This document shows positions 26,501-38,905 of a stretch of DNA of 64,000 nt, in pieces. The notes under the pieces were generated by a model that worked only from the letters and a program-made list of their open reading frames with translations, was not told the origin of the DNA and searched no databases. Origin of the DNA: Setophaga petechia (Eukaryota > Chordata > Aves > Passeriformes > Parulidae); NCBI GenBank assembly GCA_024362935.1, contig JANCRA010000012.1:6138001-6202000 (forward strand). Reading direction: 5' to 3'. The first letter of the stretch is position 1. Each line of letters opens with the position of its first letter. The position numbers and the translations under genes were made by a program.

Positions 26501-28984
26501 AAACAGAAAACTCAGATAGCCATAGGTTACTGGAGACAAGACCTTTAGATGATTCTAGCTTTGGGCATATGAGGTGAATATGATCAGTTATTTTGTAGGC
26601 AGCTGTTTCTGTCCCTGTGCCTTCAAGCTCTACCCAGTTGGCTGAGATGTGAACAGAGACCCCAAGGGGTGCAATTTTTGAAATGGATCCAAAGCTGCTT
26701 GGCTCATGCTGTACTTCATCTGAGTTTTATTTTTTATCATGATGACATGAGTTAAAAATAGCTGGGATGTTTGTACTGTTCATGAAATAGCAAATACTCT
26801 GGGTTTCTCGCTGTCAAAATTAGAGAAAACAAATTAGTCTGACAGCTGTGTTCTTACTGTCATTCTTGTGTGAACTGGTACTGCTGGGGAAGAGACTGAT
26901 AGTGATACAGGAAAAAAAAGTGCATCTTGCTAGACAGTGCTACGAAAAAGGGATGTTTTGACAAATTGATACACAGTAGTCTTAAGAAAGTGGTCAGCTC
27001 ATGGATTAGATTGAATTTTGCATTTATAAAATTGGAAGTAATTTTGGAAACAATTGTGAAAATTTTTGTGGGGGGCTGTATTTCTTTATTTCTTTCTTTG
27101 TTTCTTAATACTGTTCTTTCATACTTTTGTTCTTTCTTTTTCTCCCTCTCTTTTTTTTAAATCAAAATTAATTCCAGGTTAGTATTCACTGCATTCTATA
27201 ATAAATGCATCATAAGGGAAAAGCTATTCAGTAAAAAATTCAGAAAAAAATGAAGTTGGAAATGAAGGACACTTGAATTTAAAAAAAATATTTCAGCTGC
27301 CAAAAATGAGAAAATTTTAATTAGTTGTCTGATATTTGTGTTCCGCTTTTTCTCGTTTCTTTTGATTCTCAGTTAGTTTTGATTTGTGCGTAAAACCCAA
27401 ATCATCAGAAATTAGCGTGTACAAAAGGTTTTTACTTTTCTCTTACCTTTTGATAGTCTGCAGTTTATTTTCTGTGGTTTCTGTAGCACTCAGTTTTTGG
27501 TTAACTTCCCAAGCATGTCCACACAGCAAAGTGAAATGACAACCCCTCCATGTCTCCCAGTCTGCTGAGTGATGGATCTGAGAGCGTGTATCCAGGCCTG
27601 GGGTTCATTGCTAGAGGGGAATGTGTAGCAAATCAGCTGGAGAGCAGCTCATGAAATCTTATGGGGTCTTAGTTCTGCATCTTTTAAACAGAAATAGCTA
27701 GGCAGTAGTTATTTCAAGACTAAAATAGTGGACTTAAAATATTTTGACTTCTTAGAATAAACAGATTGCTGAAAAGAATGAGAGCCATAATATTATTTTG
27801 CATTTGCTGGCCTCCTGCAATATTAGTAAAATTGAATATTTAATTTTGCTTGTATTCAAAGATTCTAAATATTTGTTTAGAATATTTTTTCAAGTTTAGG
27901 AAGACTGGGAGAAATATCCCTGCTATTATTACTTGGTGTGGTTAAAAATGCTAAACACTTACTTCATTCTATTTTTTGGTGAGAGAAAACCAATTAAATT
28001 AATTGAGACACAAAATAACCATAAACATATGATCAGATAATGAAAGCCTGTCAGATTTTTTTTAAAATCTAGCTGTTCTTTGAGTTTAGCTGAAATGATT
28101 CCATTTCCTTGACTTTGTTCTTCATCTGGAAGAAAACAAAGGGAGTTCTTAAAGCTATGAGTTCTAAGCTTCATTCTGAAAACACTAACAGCAATTTAAG
28201 AGGCTATTATGTTTTTGCTATAGCTCTATAATATTTCTTTGTTCTTCTCTTCACAAAACAAAAGAAATAATGTGTCTCAGTCCTATACCTTTTACTCTGT
28301 AGACCCCTTTAAAAATCCACAAAAAACAATCCTGTTGATAATGTACTCTTTTTGTGAAGTATTCTTACTTATTAATAACTCTGATGGATTTATAGGAAGC
28401 TAATCATAAAAGGTAATAGCTAATGTAAGATTTGAAAGATTTTGGATGCCAAAGTAATACTAGTTAATTGGACACATGAAAATAAAGCAGGGTAGATTAT
28501 TAATTGGGAAGTTTAAATCTTGGCAAAGTTTATTGATTTCTCAGTCATCCCTATGTTGCTACTTTCTTTGTTACTTTTCCCCCTCTTTCTGCAGAAATAC
28601 TGGGATGATTATGAAAGGACAAAGAATTAAGTTTTATCTGGAATTCTGCATCTACCTGAAGCCTGCTCTTCCTCCCATATGAAAATGCAGTGTTGCTGAC
28701 ATTATATGACAGGGTAAGCTCTGGTCTTCAAGGGGTTATGTAAAGAGCATCTCTAAAGGTATCTGGCTCTTTCAGAAGAATACACTGAAATCCTGCAATT
28801 ACCCTCGTTAGCTGCCTGTTAGAATGTACTAGAAGAGTGAGTAAACCAGAAACAGATCTGAGTCTTCAAAATTCTTCTTTTAAAAATGGATTGATCCAAT
28901 TTTAAACAATTTTATGACCCAATTTTAACAGAAACATATCAGAGAAAGTATAAGTACACTCCAATAATATAGATGGTTTGGAGG
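23546..28984. other. Unclassified AT-rich non-coding DNA
   Basis: No gene or recognised mobile element. It holds a short direct repeat of TATGTCAACC (24811-24844) and a T/C-rich run at about 27080-27160. Short frames here are low-complexity or chance frames. Confidence 0.55.
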
Positions 28985-29075
28985 GTTGGGGTTGGTTTGT
29001 TTGTTTGTTTTAGTGTGTTTTTTTTTTTTGTTTGGCTTGGGGTTTTTTTTGTGGTTTTGTTTTTTTTTTTTTTTT
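28985..29075. repeat. T/G-rich low-complexity tract
   Basis: GTTTG-type units and long T runs make up almost the whole tract. It sits directly upstream of a CR1 body, so it may mark an older tail or the integration neighbourhood. Confidence 0.9.
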
Positions 29076-29124
29076 AATAATTTAAAATGAAAATAAATCT
29101 TTCAGAAATCTCCAAAGACTCCAT

Positions 29125-29757
29125 ATTAGTGACCATTGGAGTGCAACAACCAACAGGATATTGGATTGCATTAATGAGGCCATCACCACCATATATAAAA
29201 AAGTAATTATCCCAGTCTACTCAGTGCTTTTCAGGCCAAACCTGGCATACTGTCCTCAGTTTTTGTCCCCGTGATAAAAAAAAGAAAAAGATCATGGACA
29301 GGCTTTAGAGGATCCGGAAAATGACCACAAAGATTATCAAAGGACTCTGAAGGCTGCTAATGTGAGGAAAGAGGTTGAGATCTGGATTTATTCAGCCTTG
29401 AGAATAAAAGGCTTAGGGAAGAATTTATGACCATGTTCCTGTATGTAAACAGCAGCTAAAAAAGGTGGAAACCCTTGTTGTACAAGGAATCACATGGAAA
29501 ACATGAGGGGTAATGGGTACAGGTTACTCCTGGGAAAATTCTGGTCAAACACAATAGGAAAATTTTCACAATGAAAACAAACAGACATTGGAATAATCTC
29601 CCCAGGGAAGTAGTGGATTTCCTATGTTGAACACTAAATATTTAGCTGAACAGAGTGCTGGGCCATCTTCTCTAGACTGCGATTTTGCCAAGAAGTGTTT
29701 GATCAGATGCTGCTTGAGGTGCCCTTCAACCAAATATTCTCTGGCTCCATGAACGCA
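29125..29757 (+). mobile_element. CR1-type LINE, 3' part
   Basis: The segment follows the end of a CR1 ORF2 and its 3' UTR. In order it has a stretch corresponding to CAGTGCTTTTCAGGCC...ACTGTCCTCAGTTTTTG, then AGATTATCAAAGGACT, then GAGGTTGAGATCTGG...TTCAGCCTTGAGAATAAAAGG, and finally GACATTGGAATAATCTCCCC near the terminus. It ends near CTGCTTGAGGTGCCCTTCAACC without a clear octamer tail. Stops and small indels break every frame. It is the first of three plus-strand CR1 copies in 4.5 kb. Confidence 0.8.
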
Positions 29758-30084
29758 AGCCACCAGATCCAGCTCTGCCAGGACTCTGATCTTGTTTTCT
29801 GTTTCTATGGACTGCTTGCATTCTCAGTGCAGGCTAGAGCTGTCTATCTGCACTGCCAGTCCCCCTCACATGCTGAAATGGCTGATAGACTTAGTTTCCA
29901 AGCCTGCCTTTGTCAGAATTGCAGTCCCTGGACTCCACATTGAGAATCTGCCTTTTTCACCACAGGGCATCACTGAAGTTCAGCATCTGCTCTCTCAGCA
30001 GCAATGACAAGGTTATTTTGTGGTCAGACTTCTCTCATTCAATTTATTCAAATCAATAGTATTTTAGAAAGGACATAAAACGAG
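29758..30084. other. Spacer between two CR1 copies
   Basis: Moderately GC-rich and without a recognised family. It may contain more of the flanking elements in a form too diverged to place. The short frames are not supported. Confidence 0.4.
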
Positions 30085-32277
30085 AGTAATTCCTGGATGT
30101 CTCTGTATCACAGGCTCTTATGGAATGTTTGATCTCTCTTTTCCTTGCTGGAATGACAATGTTGTGGGATGCAAGCACTCAAGCAGATTTCTGAAGGAGA
30201 GAGGTACAGAGAAGACCAGCCCTGTGTGACACACAGCTGGTTCCTGTATTCAAAAGCAAGGAACACCTGGCTGGGGAGATGGTAATCAGCTGCAGACTGG
30301 GCTTGAGCAACCTGGAAACAGTGGAGCTCAGAATACTAAAGAGAGTGACAAAAGAGAAGAGCAAGAATACTGATATTGGACTTCAGGCAAGTATCCTTAA
30401 GTGTGTTCAGGAAATATTTTGGTGGGATCCTGTGCAAGGACACTGTCTCAATGAAAAAAAAATGGAAAGTGGAAGTAGTACAGGCTACAGAGAAATAACC
30501 ATTACCTAGGTGTTAAGGAATAGTGTTAGGAAAGCTAAAATTCACAGAGTTGTGATACCAGCAAGAAACATAAAAAGTAACAAGAAAACATTCTGTGTTT
30601 ATATCAGCAGCAAAACACTGAAAAGAGAAATGTGGAAGGAGAAAGGTGATGTAGAGACAAAGGGATATAAACTAGACTGAGTTACTGTTTTTGTTTCTTA
30701 CACTTTTGCCTCACTTGTCATCAGCAGGGTCTCTCAGATTCTTGTGATTGAAGTTTGAAGAAGGATAAGGAAGGATAAGAAAAATTAGCAGTAGATGAGA
30801 ATCAAAAGTGATGTTATCTGCAAAACCCTCTATCTATAGACATCCTCAAGTCAGGCTGCACCTCAGGATGCTAAGGAAACTGAATCACATCCTTGCACAG
30901 CTACTTTGTATTGCCTTCCCAGAGAGTAACAGAGAGTGGGGAGATTCTGAACGGTGTGAATGAAGAAAAGCACTCATCTTCAAAAAGGATCAAAAGACAA
31001 AATCTGGTGAACTACAGGCCATTGAATTTCATTTTGTCTTTGGGAAAATCATAAAGTCCTTATATATCACATCTCTAGGCATATGAAGGAGGAGAAGAAG
31101 GTGGCTGGGTTGTTAAGGGTAAATCATGCCTGACCACCTGGTTGCCTCTGTGATAAAATGATTGGGTTGACACATGAAAGAAGAAAGAGAGATGTCATTT
31201 ACAGAAACTTCAGCAAGAATTTCAACTCTGCCTTCTCCCATGTTCTTGCATAGGACACTAGAGGCTTAGTGAGTGAACAACCAATGGGTAAAAATCTAGT
31301 AGAGCAATCAGGCTCAAAAGGCAGAAGTTAATGGGTTATGGTCATATTGGAGACTGATAACAAATAGAGCCCCAGAGAGGTCTAACCTGAGAACTGTTCT
31401 GCTGCATATCTTTAACAATGCTCTGGAAAAGGCAGTGGAGTGTGCCCTCATCAGCGTTGGAGATGCTATCAAATTGAGAAGACTAGTCTGTGGGCTTGGC
31501 AGAGGAGCTGTACTAATGGGTTGATGGGAACTTTATGAAATTGAACAGGGCCAAATGTACAGACCTGCACATGAAACAGGAAAAACCCTACAGTGGCAGA
31601 GGCTGGGGACAAATTAGCTGGTGAGAAGCTCTGTGAATAAGGCCCTCAGAAGACTTGTCAGACAGCTGGTTGAAAATGAACCAGCAGTACGTCCTGGCAG
31701 AAAATAAATCAAACAGCCTTCTGGGCTGTGTTAACATAGACAGAACAAGTAGTTCAAAGGGAGAGGTTTTCCTCCTCCACTCACTCTCTACTACACTGAA
31801 CCTGGAACAGTGTCCAGTTTGGGCCCTGCAATACAATATAGACATTTACAAGCTGTAGCACGTTCATCAAGGGGCCACCAAGACAGGTTGAAGCTGGGGA
31901 GCCTGTCCTGTTTAGCCTGGAGAAGAAAGGTCTTTTCCAGATTAAACCAGAGAAACAGAAAAGTGGATAAACTGAACAGATGCCCCTCCCAGGTCCTGTG
32001 AGGAGGTTATAGAGAAGACAGAGCTAGTGTTTGCACAGGGGTGCTTGGCAGATTGATAAGAGGCAAGGGATGTAAGTTAAAATGAGGTTGATATTGAGAC
32101 ATTTTCTGCAGAAGCAAAGGGTGAAAGCTTGGTGGCAAGCAGAGAAGTTGTGCAGTCTCAGTCCATTCCTAGAGGTTTTCAAGAGCCAGTGGTAAAAAAT
32201 CCTGAGAAACCTGGTCTGAGTGCAGAGGTCACCTTGTTTTGAGCAGGAAGTTAGATTAGGAATTCTATGATTCCATA
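30085..32277 (+). mobile_element. CR1-type LINE, long decayed copy
   Basis: At about 2.2 kb this is the longest element in the window. The 5' part (30180-30510) matches the ORF2 stretch upstream of the reverse transcriptase, with CACAGCTGGTTCCTG, then AACCTGGAAACAGTGGAG and GACTTCAGG. At 31120-31260 the palm region is recognisable (GCCTGACCACCTGGTTGCC, then ACTTCAGCAAGAATTTC). The region expected to hold the catalytic FADD box (about 31450-31475) is degenerate. From 31790 the C-terminal part follows (CAGTGTCCAGTTTGGGCCC). The 3' end at 32255-32277 is a worn octamer tail (AATTCTATGATTCCATA). Many stops and frameshifts mean no protein can be made. Confidence 0.85.
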
Positions 32278-33135
32278 AACCTAACACAAAACCTGATTCT
32301 ATGGCTAGGTCTGCATGACCTTCCTACACAATCGCTTTTGCTCCTTGAATATCCTAGTGTATTTGAATTTCCCATACTCTTTTTCAGGGCCTTTTGTCCT
32401 TTGTGTTAAACTAGACTGCGTTTCTCTTCCACATCTAGCTTTTCATATAGAATTATCCACCCTGATTTTTCTTCCTGCTGGCATATCGAGCCTGATGCAA
32501 AAAATCCCCAAGAAGAAAACATTTCAGCAGTGGGGATTAACTACCATCCCTAGTGTCTTTAGTTCTTGCAGGAGGTCTACTTTATCTTACCATCTTAATT
32601 GACGCTGCAAGCAATATGAAGTCCATAAAGATACATAAAATATTTTAAACTTTAAAATATTACACTGGCCAAATATAACATAGTGCTATAGCTTCTATTT
32701 TTAAGCGCTGACATTATCATTATGCATACCAACACCTGCAAAGATAACCTGATAAAATGGGTGACCTGATTAAGCACTTCCTGACTTGTGCTTAACTAAC
32801 ACTGCTCCATATAAGCATGCCTTCCATTGTGCTTCTGCATGCTGGGGAAATGATCTAAAACAGGCAAAGAGAAAAGAACTGGGAAAATCTTAATGCAGAG
32901 CTATAGAATCTGAACTATGTGTTTCTACCTAAAACGAGCAGAAATACAATTCCCCATGTAAGTAAGAAGTTTTACTTCCTTTGCATATTGTGAAGTCTTC
33001 TTCATGAATGGCTCCTTAAAGACCTTAATTATACAGCAGGTACTGCTAAATACAAAATTTACTTATGAAGGTGGAAGCAGTTGCTAGTATCTTTAAAAAC
33101 TGAAAAAGAGATGGTACCAGTTGAATTTGTGGATG
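32278..33135. other. Unclassified AT-rich non-coding DNA between CR1 copies
   Basis: No recognised repeat or exon. The 95-codon plus frame at 32315-32602 is hydrophobic and low in information and does not resemble a known protein. Confidence 0.5.
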
Positions 33136-33560
33136 GATCAGGGAAGTGGAATTCTGAAAGGGCTGGATGGAATATCCTACAAGGAGCATCTGAGCACCCT
33201 GGTTTTGTCTAGCTTGGAGAAAAGAATGTTGAGGGGTGATCTCAGTGCTCCCCTCCTGAAGGGGGGAGGTGGGGAGGAAGATGCTGTGCTTTTCTCACAA
33301 AAATCTAGTGACAGGAATGGTTCAAAACTACATCAGAGTTTTGGACTGAACAATATGTAGCACTACTTTACTGAGAGGGTGGTCAAACACAGGATACCTA
33401 GAAAGGTGATTTATACATTGAGCCTGCCAGCATTTAAGAGGCATTTGGACAATGCCCTTAACACCATGCATAAACATTTGGTCACCCCTGACCTAGCCAG
33501 GCAGTTGAACAAAATGATGGCTGTAGATCCTTTCCAGCTGAAATATTGTAGTATAATGTA
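33136..33560 (+). mobile_element. CR1 LINE 3' end (GAAATATTCT-tail subfamily)
   Basis: The segment matches the CR1 end starting at the AAGGGCTGGATGG stretch. It continues through AGCTTGGAGAAAAGAATG and ACTTTACTGAGAGGGTGGTC to the 3' UTR with CATTTAAGAGGCATTTGGAC and CCAGGCAGTTGAAC. The tail reads CCTTTCCAGCTGAAATATTG and then degenerates. This 3' UTR type differs from the octamer-tailed copies at 6.8, 46.7 and 50.6 kb, and it is the same type as the minus-strand remnant at 54.1 kb. All frames are broken. Confidence 0.88.
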
Positions 33561-36500
33561 GTCTAATTTTGGTTTTGTTTGTCTTCACAATTTACTGGAT
33601 TAAGCTTTCTGACCAGATTGCATTTTTTATGATGCACTATCGTTCTGTGATGCCAGTGAATCATTGAACAGGCAGCTTGTTTGGGATCTGAGACCACAGG
33701 AGAAAATGGAGATACAAACCTAATCAGATGTGCCTCCCATGAATCATTACAATGAAAAGAGTTTGTTTCTTTCAACTAAGACTAGATATATCTAGGCCAT
33801 CCACTGCAATGAAAATTAGTGCCCCTCAAACCTCACCTCCTGCCCCTGCAAAGTGATTTTTGTTTTTATTGCTTTAATAATTTGATTAGTGACCTCTGAG
33901 CTGTGTATGCAGTTAACATAATAAATAAAACTATGTTTTCAGCAATATACAGGTAAAGACAGTTTTGGTTCACCCTACCATCTTTTTCCAAGAAAATTGT
34001 TTTCTAGCCTTTTCTGATTCATTTTTACTGTTGTGGTTTGCTTCCTTTAAAGAGACAGTGTGAGTACATTAACAGTGCTCACTCGCCATTTAAAAATGTG
34101 ACAGTGACTTGCACTATTTTTGGTGTTCTACTCAACTGTGCACAGTAATAGATACTTTGCAGTATTTCACACAGATTTTGAGGTAATTATGTCTTTTGAA
34201 GCAGCAGCAACCATACCAAATGTGCTGAGGTTGGGCCCGCATGTGGGTTATGTTCATTCTGTGTCATGAAAATGCAGGAATAGGTTGCTCCGTTCCTTTG
34301 CCATGGGTGAGCAGTGACACAATATTCACATCTTGAAACTCAAGCCCACACAGATCACTAATCTTAATTCTTAGGCACTTATGATTTTACTGCATGATAA
34401 AGGAAGAACAAGAGGAGAAAATTCTCAGCTGATAAACAATTAACTGCTAAAGTCTAAACCTATTTATGATTCACTGATGAAAGCAACAATAATAGGCCAG
34501 TAAGAGTTTCACGTACTTCAATCCATAAAGGGTGAAATCTGTTGTTTTATGAATATTAGCATTTAACATTATGGATAGTTCACAGCATGCCCATCTGGGC
34601 CTAACATTCTCTATACTTAAATATCACCGAGCAGTTACAAAACTATCTGAAAATGTTCTTCTCCTGCTGATTCTTTAAATGCATTTATTTCTTGGTTCTT
34701 TTATTTATTTTTTAAAATACCAGTACTATGGCTCTATATTATATCTTATTAGACCTGGAAGCATTTGGAAAGTAGATTATTTCTGACTACCCTTTGTCTA
34801 CCTTTCTCAGATTCATAAAACTAACTAGTTGTCATTTAAGTCTGAATTTTTTTTAAGTCGCAAGCATCTAGATCCCAGATTATTTACAACTCAGGATATG
34901 GGATAGCCATCTCTTAAACAGACTGAAAGGAACTTGTGTAATTTAATGATTTCACTTTAAGTAAGAATAAATCTCCTAAGGAAAAAATTAGTCTTGATGT
35001 TTGTATTTTAAGCAATATACTGCCAAGTGATTTTTTGCAAACTTTTCCAATAGTTAATATCTCAACTTTAAAATCTGCAAATTCTTTGTCGCTTCAATTT
35101 CCAGACACTGGGTTCTCTTAAAATTTCTTTTACTAGGCAGAAAAACTTTCTTTTATATCATAGCTTTTCCTGTGGCAATACCAGGAGAGAAATTCAGAGA
35201 AGCTAACTTAGTCCACATGCAAATCTAGATTCAAATCCTCGCTAGATTTCCTCTTTTTGAAGTTTTTCTCTGTATCCCCTCTCAATTCCTTGTGCATCCC
35301 CAGTGTACATGCTGGCAGGGTAGTGTGAGAAAGAGAAAAAGCTTTATGACTGTTAAAGCACTGTTCAGCCACAGCTTAAACACCCCATGTCATCAGCACT
35401 GCCTTGGTCACACATCCAAAAAATAGCCCAGCACTATGAGCTCCTATAGAGAATATTAACTCTCCCAGTCAAAACCAGTATATCTTGGCATTGCCAATGT
35501 TAATCAGATCATATTGTAATGGGTATGTTTATATATATATACATATACACACACACAGATACCTTTTAGAAAGAGTATATGATTTCCATTAAACAGGATG
35601 AATGACTAGGAATAAAAGGAGAGGAAGTGTGGCAACTGGGCTGAGCATCAAATAAAGTCCAGCTAGTGAAGTGTGTAAAAGTTTATAGGAAGAAATATTT
35701 CTATATTTAAACTATAAGCAACAGTGAAGCCAAAGAGAGGTTGTTCCAATATGTATCAAGTTAGAAGGGTCAACAAGAGACTATGAGAAGTTGACTGGGG
35801 ATCTCCATTTTATTCAAAAAGTCAGCTGTGATCAGACAGATAACCTGATTACCATCGGTAGTGTTCAAGAATCAGGAGGTAATGGGCAAATATTAGGTTT
35901 GATACTACTTAGGATAGATGTTATCAACTTATTTGGGTGTGAAAATAGTTAAGCCAAGGAAAGGGATCCTGTGCTTATATTGTTTGAGTGCTTGTGGCAG
36001 TAGCTATGAGTACCAACCAATTTGAGGCTCATAGCTGTATATAGTAGCAGATTTAAGAACATGCTGTTTAGCACTGCCTATGAATTAGGAACAGTTACAA
36101 TGCTGCCACATTTCTCTGGCCTTAAAAAAAACACGCTCAAATGAGTAGCAATCTTGGTCAGAGTAGTAGCAGCCTTTGTGCAGGTGTTTAGATGTCAATT
36201 AATTTATTTTCAGTTAAATAGTTCCCTGTAAGCCTAGTTGAAGATGGTGGGCAATCTCATAAATAGTAAAGAATATTTTGTGTCTAAAACTTTGGAATTA
36301 CAAGTTTTCAAATTCCAAATTCCAAAATAGAGCAGGAACAGTTTCTGTGCTGAGCTTGGCATTGTCCATTCAAAGCCATGTAAGTGGCATTATTGTAAGT
36401 ATCATCTATATAAAGCAGCGTTCTGATTCACAGCTGAAAAGGGAGGAACAGGAGGAGATTTTATTTTTAGAGACTATATTATTGATCCAATTGATTTTAG

Positions 36501-37879
36501 AACAGCTTTCATAGCTTGGCAGAAGTGAGACTGTACTTAACAGAATACTGTCAACTAGCATTCATAGAATGATACAATGCTTTTTTTGATAAATTCTTGT
36601 TTAAAACTTTTGGAGAAAGGTGCCTGAACTAATGTACCATGGTTTCTTTCAGATATTGTTCCCGCAACATCTGCCTCTATCCATAGCATTTTCTTCTTCC
36701 CCTTTTTTCCTCCATGAGTACTTCACTGCAATATCACTCTGTCTTTTTCTTTGCCCTTCTCTCTACCTAGTTCTTGCAGTGCTCCAGAATACATCCTTCT
36801 TGTGTGCCCACACTCTTTGCTAGATTTATAGTGATAGCCATTTCTAAAGGTTAGCAACCTTTCAGCATATGCAGTATTATGCTTAAAATCTTGTAAATTG
36901 CACAGAAGCAAATATACATATATATAGCCATTAATTTATTTCTTGTATTATGGAAATACTAAGAATTTAGCCATTATTAGTCTAGATCTAATTGTTGAAG
37001 AAAGAATAAAAATGAAGTTAAAATTGTTTTGCACAGTTTTTACTCCTGTTTCTGGTGTTATGCTCACCCTTCTGCTTCTCTGAGTCCTAATATTGATGGG
37101 TTAAGTCTACTGGGGTTGAGGGTTTGGAGGTGTTATGGAAAGTCAGCAACATCTGGGCTTCTTTGCCAGGAGTAATGAAATGTTAATGGTTTCTTCCTTC
37201 TTCAGTGGTCACTATGAGTCAATTTGATGTTTGCTTAAATGTTTTTATGTCTTTCTCTTTAGTCATTGGTTTTCATACCACGTTACCCCCAAACTTATTA
37301 CATATGTTGCTTTTTCTGTATGTTTGATACCACTTCTTTGCTCTCCTTCTTGTCCCTAAAACCAGCTTTGTCCAGCTCCATGTTTGCATCTCCATAATTC
37401 AATGTTGGTCAGCTGCTTAGAGCTGTGGGGTCCCCAGTGACAAGGCTGTTCTCCATCTCTCCCCATGCCAGTCCCACATTGCTTCATGCCATATCATATA
37501 TCTTTAGTTCTCAGACTTCTGATCTTGTACACTGTTTCTATGTTACAGAAAATAATTGCTTATTACTCATATTGATATAAAACTAAGATTGAACCACACA
37601 AGGATGAACAAAAATGTTAGAGGAAAATGTCATACTAGATCCAACAACCTGAGAGAGGAAAGGCTTCTGCAGCTCCATGCACTCAGGTCTGAAAAACAGT
37701 GAGCCTGAAAATGCATTCCCACTAGGCACCTGCACGCAGAGCACAGGTAGACACCCCTAATTTGTTTAGCTGGTTATTCAAATAACAGACACTTGGAGCA
37801 CTGAAACAAGCACAGCAGCAACGGTTTCCTGTTCTCTGTTTCTGGCTGAGCAGGATGGAAATATGACAGTAGGAGTATA
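33561..37879. other. Unclassified AT-rich non-coding DNA
   Basis: No gene or recognised interspersed repeat. It contains a TA/CA dinucleotide tract (35529-35558) and assorted short A/T runs. Confidence 0.55.
35529..35558. repeat. TA/CA dinucleotide tract
   Basis: An alternating TATATA run passes into ATACACACACACA, giving about 30 bases of dinucleotide repeat. Confidence 0.9.
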
Positions 37880-38049
37880 TATCATATGTCTCCTTATATG
37901 TACTGTGTGTCCCTCAAGCAGCTGGCCTGTAACGCCCAGCCTGACCAGTTGCTGTCCCTAGATCCCAGTCTACCAAGTTCTAATGCCTGGCCATATGAAC
38001 CCCAAAGGTCACAGTACCATAATCCTATTGCAGTTCCTGGAGCAGACCA

Positions 38050-38050
<1 letters not shown>

Positions 38051-38082
<32 letters not shown>
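38051..38082. repeat. CA microsatellite (16 units)
   Basis: An uninterrupted CA tract of 32 bases lies inside the GC-richer block. It yields the HTHTHTHT and VCVCVCV strings of chance frames on the two strands. Confidence 0.97.
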
Positions 38083-38086
<4 letters not shown>

Positions 38087-38747
38087 TAGTCAAGGATTCG
38101 CTGGTGCCATAGACAACCTCTCTGTGCTCTCACCCTTAGAGAGCCACAGATGCTCTCACACACAGAGCTGGCCCTCAGACACCCATCCCTCCCTGCTCTT
38201 AATCCCAAGCCACTCCCTGCTGGCTTGCTCAGTTTGACCTTCACTAGTAACCCCACACTTACTCACACACCTGCATCCACTTGACACCACAGACCCATAC
38301 ACTCACTTGCACATGGAGTAAAGAGCCACTTACTGGAAAACAATTGAAGGAATTTAACAGGGAGACAGGGCAGACTGCAGTGATTAAGCCCAGGATAGGG
38401 TTAGAAAATATACTGACCAGCCCTTGCTTACATGCAAATAACCCTCATCCCTCTATTTCCCATACTTGCTTCTCCCCAAATCACCCAAACCTCTCCCTTT
38501 TCTCACCTTTGGTTCCTCTCCTAAACACGCCTTCATAAGTATTGGACAATCCCAACATCCTCTTTCTCTGCTTCCTATATGGTTTCCCACACCCCTCGGC
38601 AGCAATTCTCTTAATTCAGAAGGTGAGATGGAGATCCCAATGACTCCTCACAATGAGTTTCACTTCTGGGTCAGTGGGGCTGAGGCTCTGCTGGGAGGGG
38701 CATGTACAGGATGCCCTTTCCTCTGAGTCCTTAATTTGGGTTCCTTG

Positions 38748-38905
38748 GCCCTCTGCCATTGTGCTCTTGTTCCCTGGGTTCATAGAGATGAGATTTTGTT
38801 GGGCTAAAGGGTCCCTGGTGATGGACCTGGGAGCCAACTGGAAACAGCCAGGATAGACTCCCCCCTCTGCCATTGTGCCTCTGGTCTTTTGTGGGCTTGC
38901 AGATG
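38748..38905. repeat. Imperfect direct duplication, spacing 114 bp
   Basis: CCCTCTGCCATTGTG begins at about 38749 and again at about 38863. Each copy is followed by a similar stretch ending in GATGAGATTTT or GATGAGTTTT. The copies differ by several substitutions and small indels, so the duplication is old. Confidence 0.7.

Noticed and set aside
38050..38256. VCVCVCV and HTHTHT protein strings
   Set aside because: They are translations of the CA16 microsatellite.
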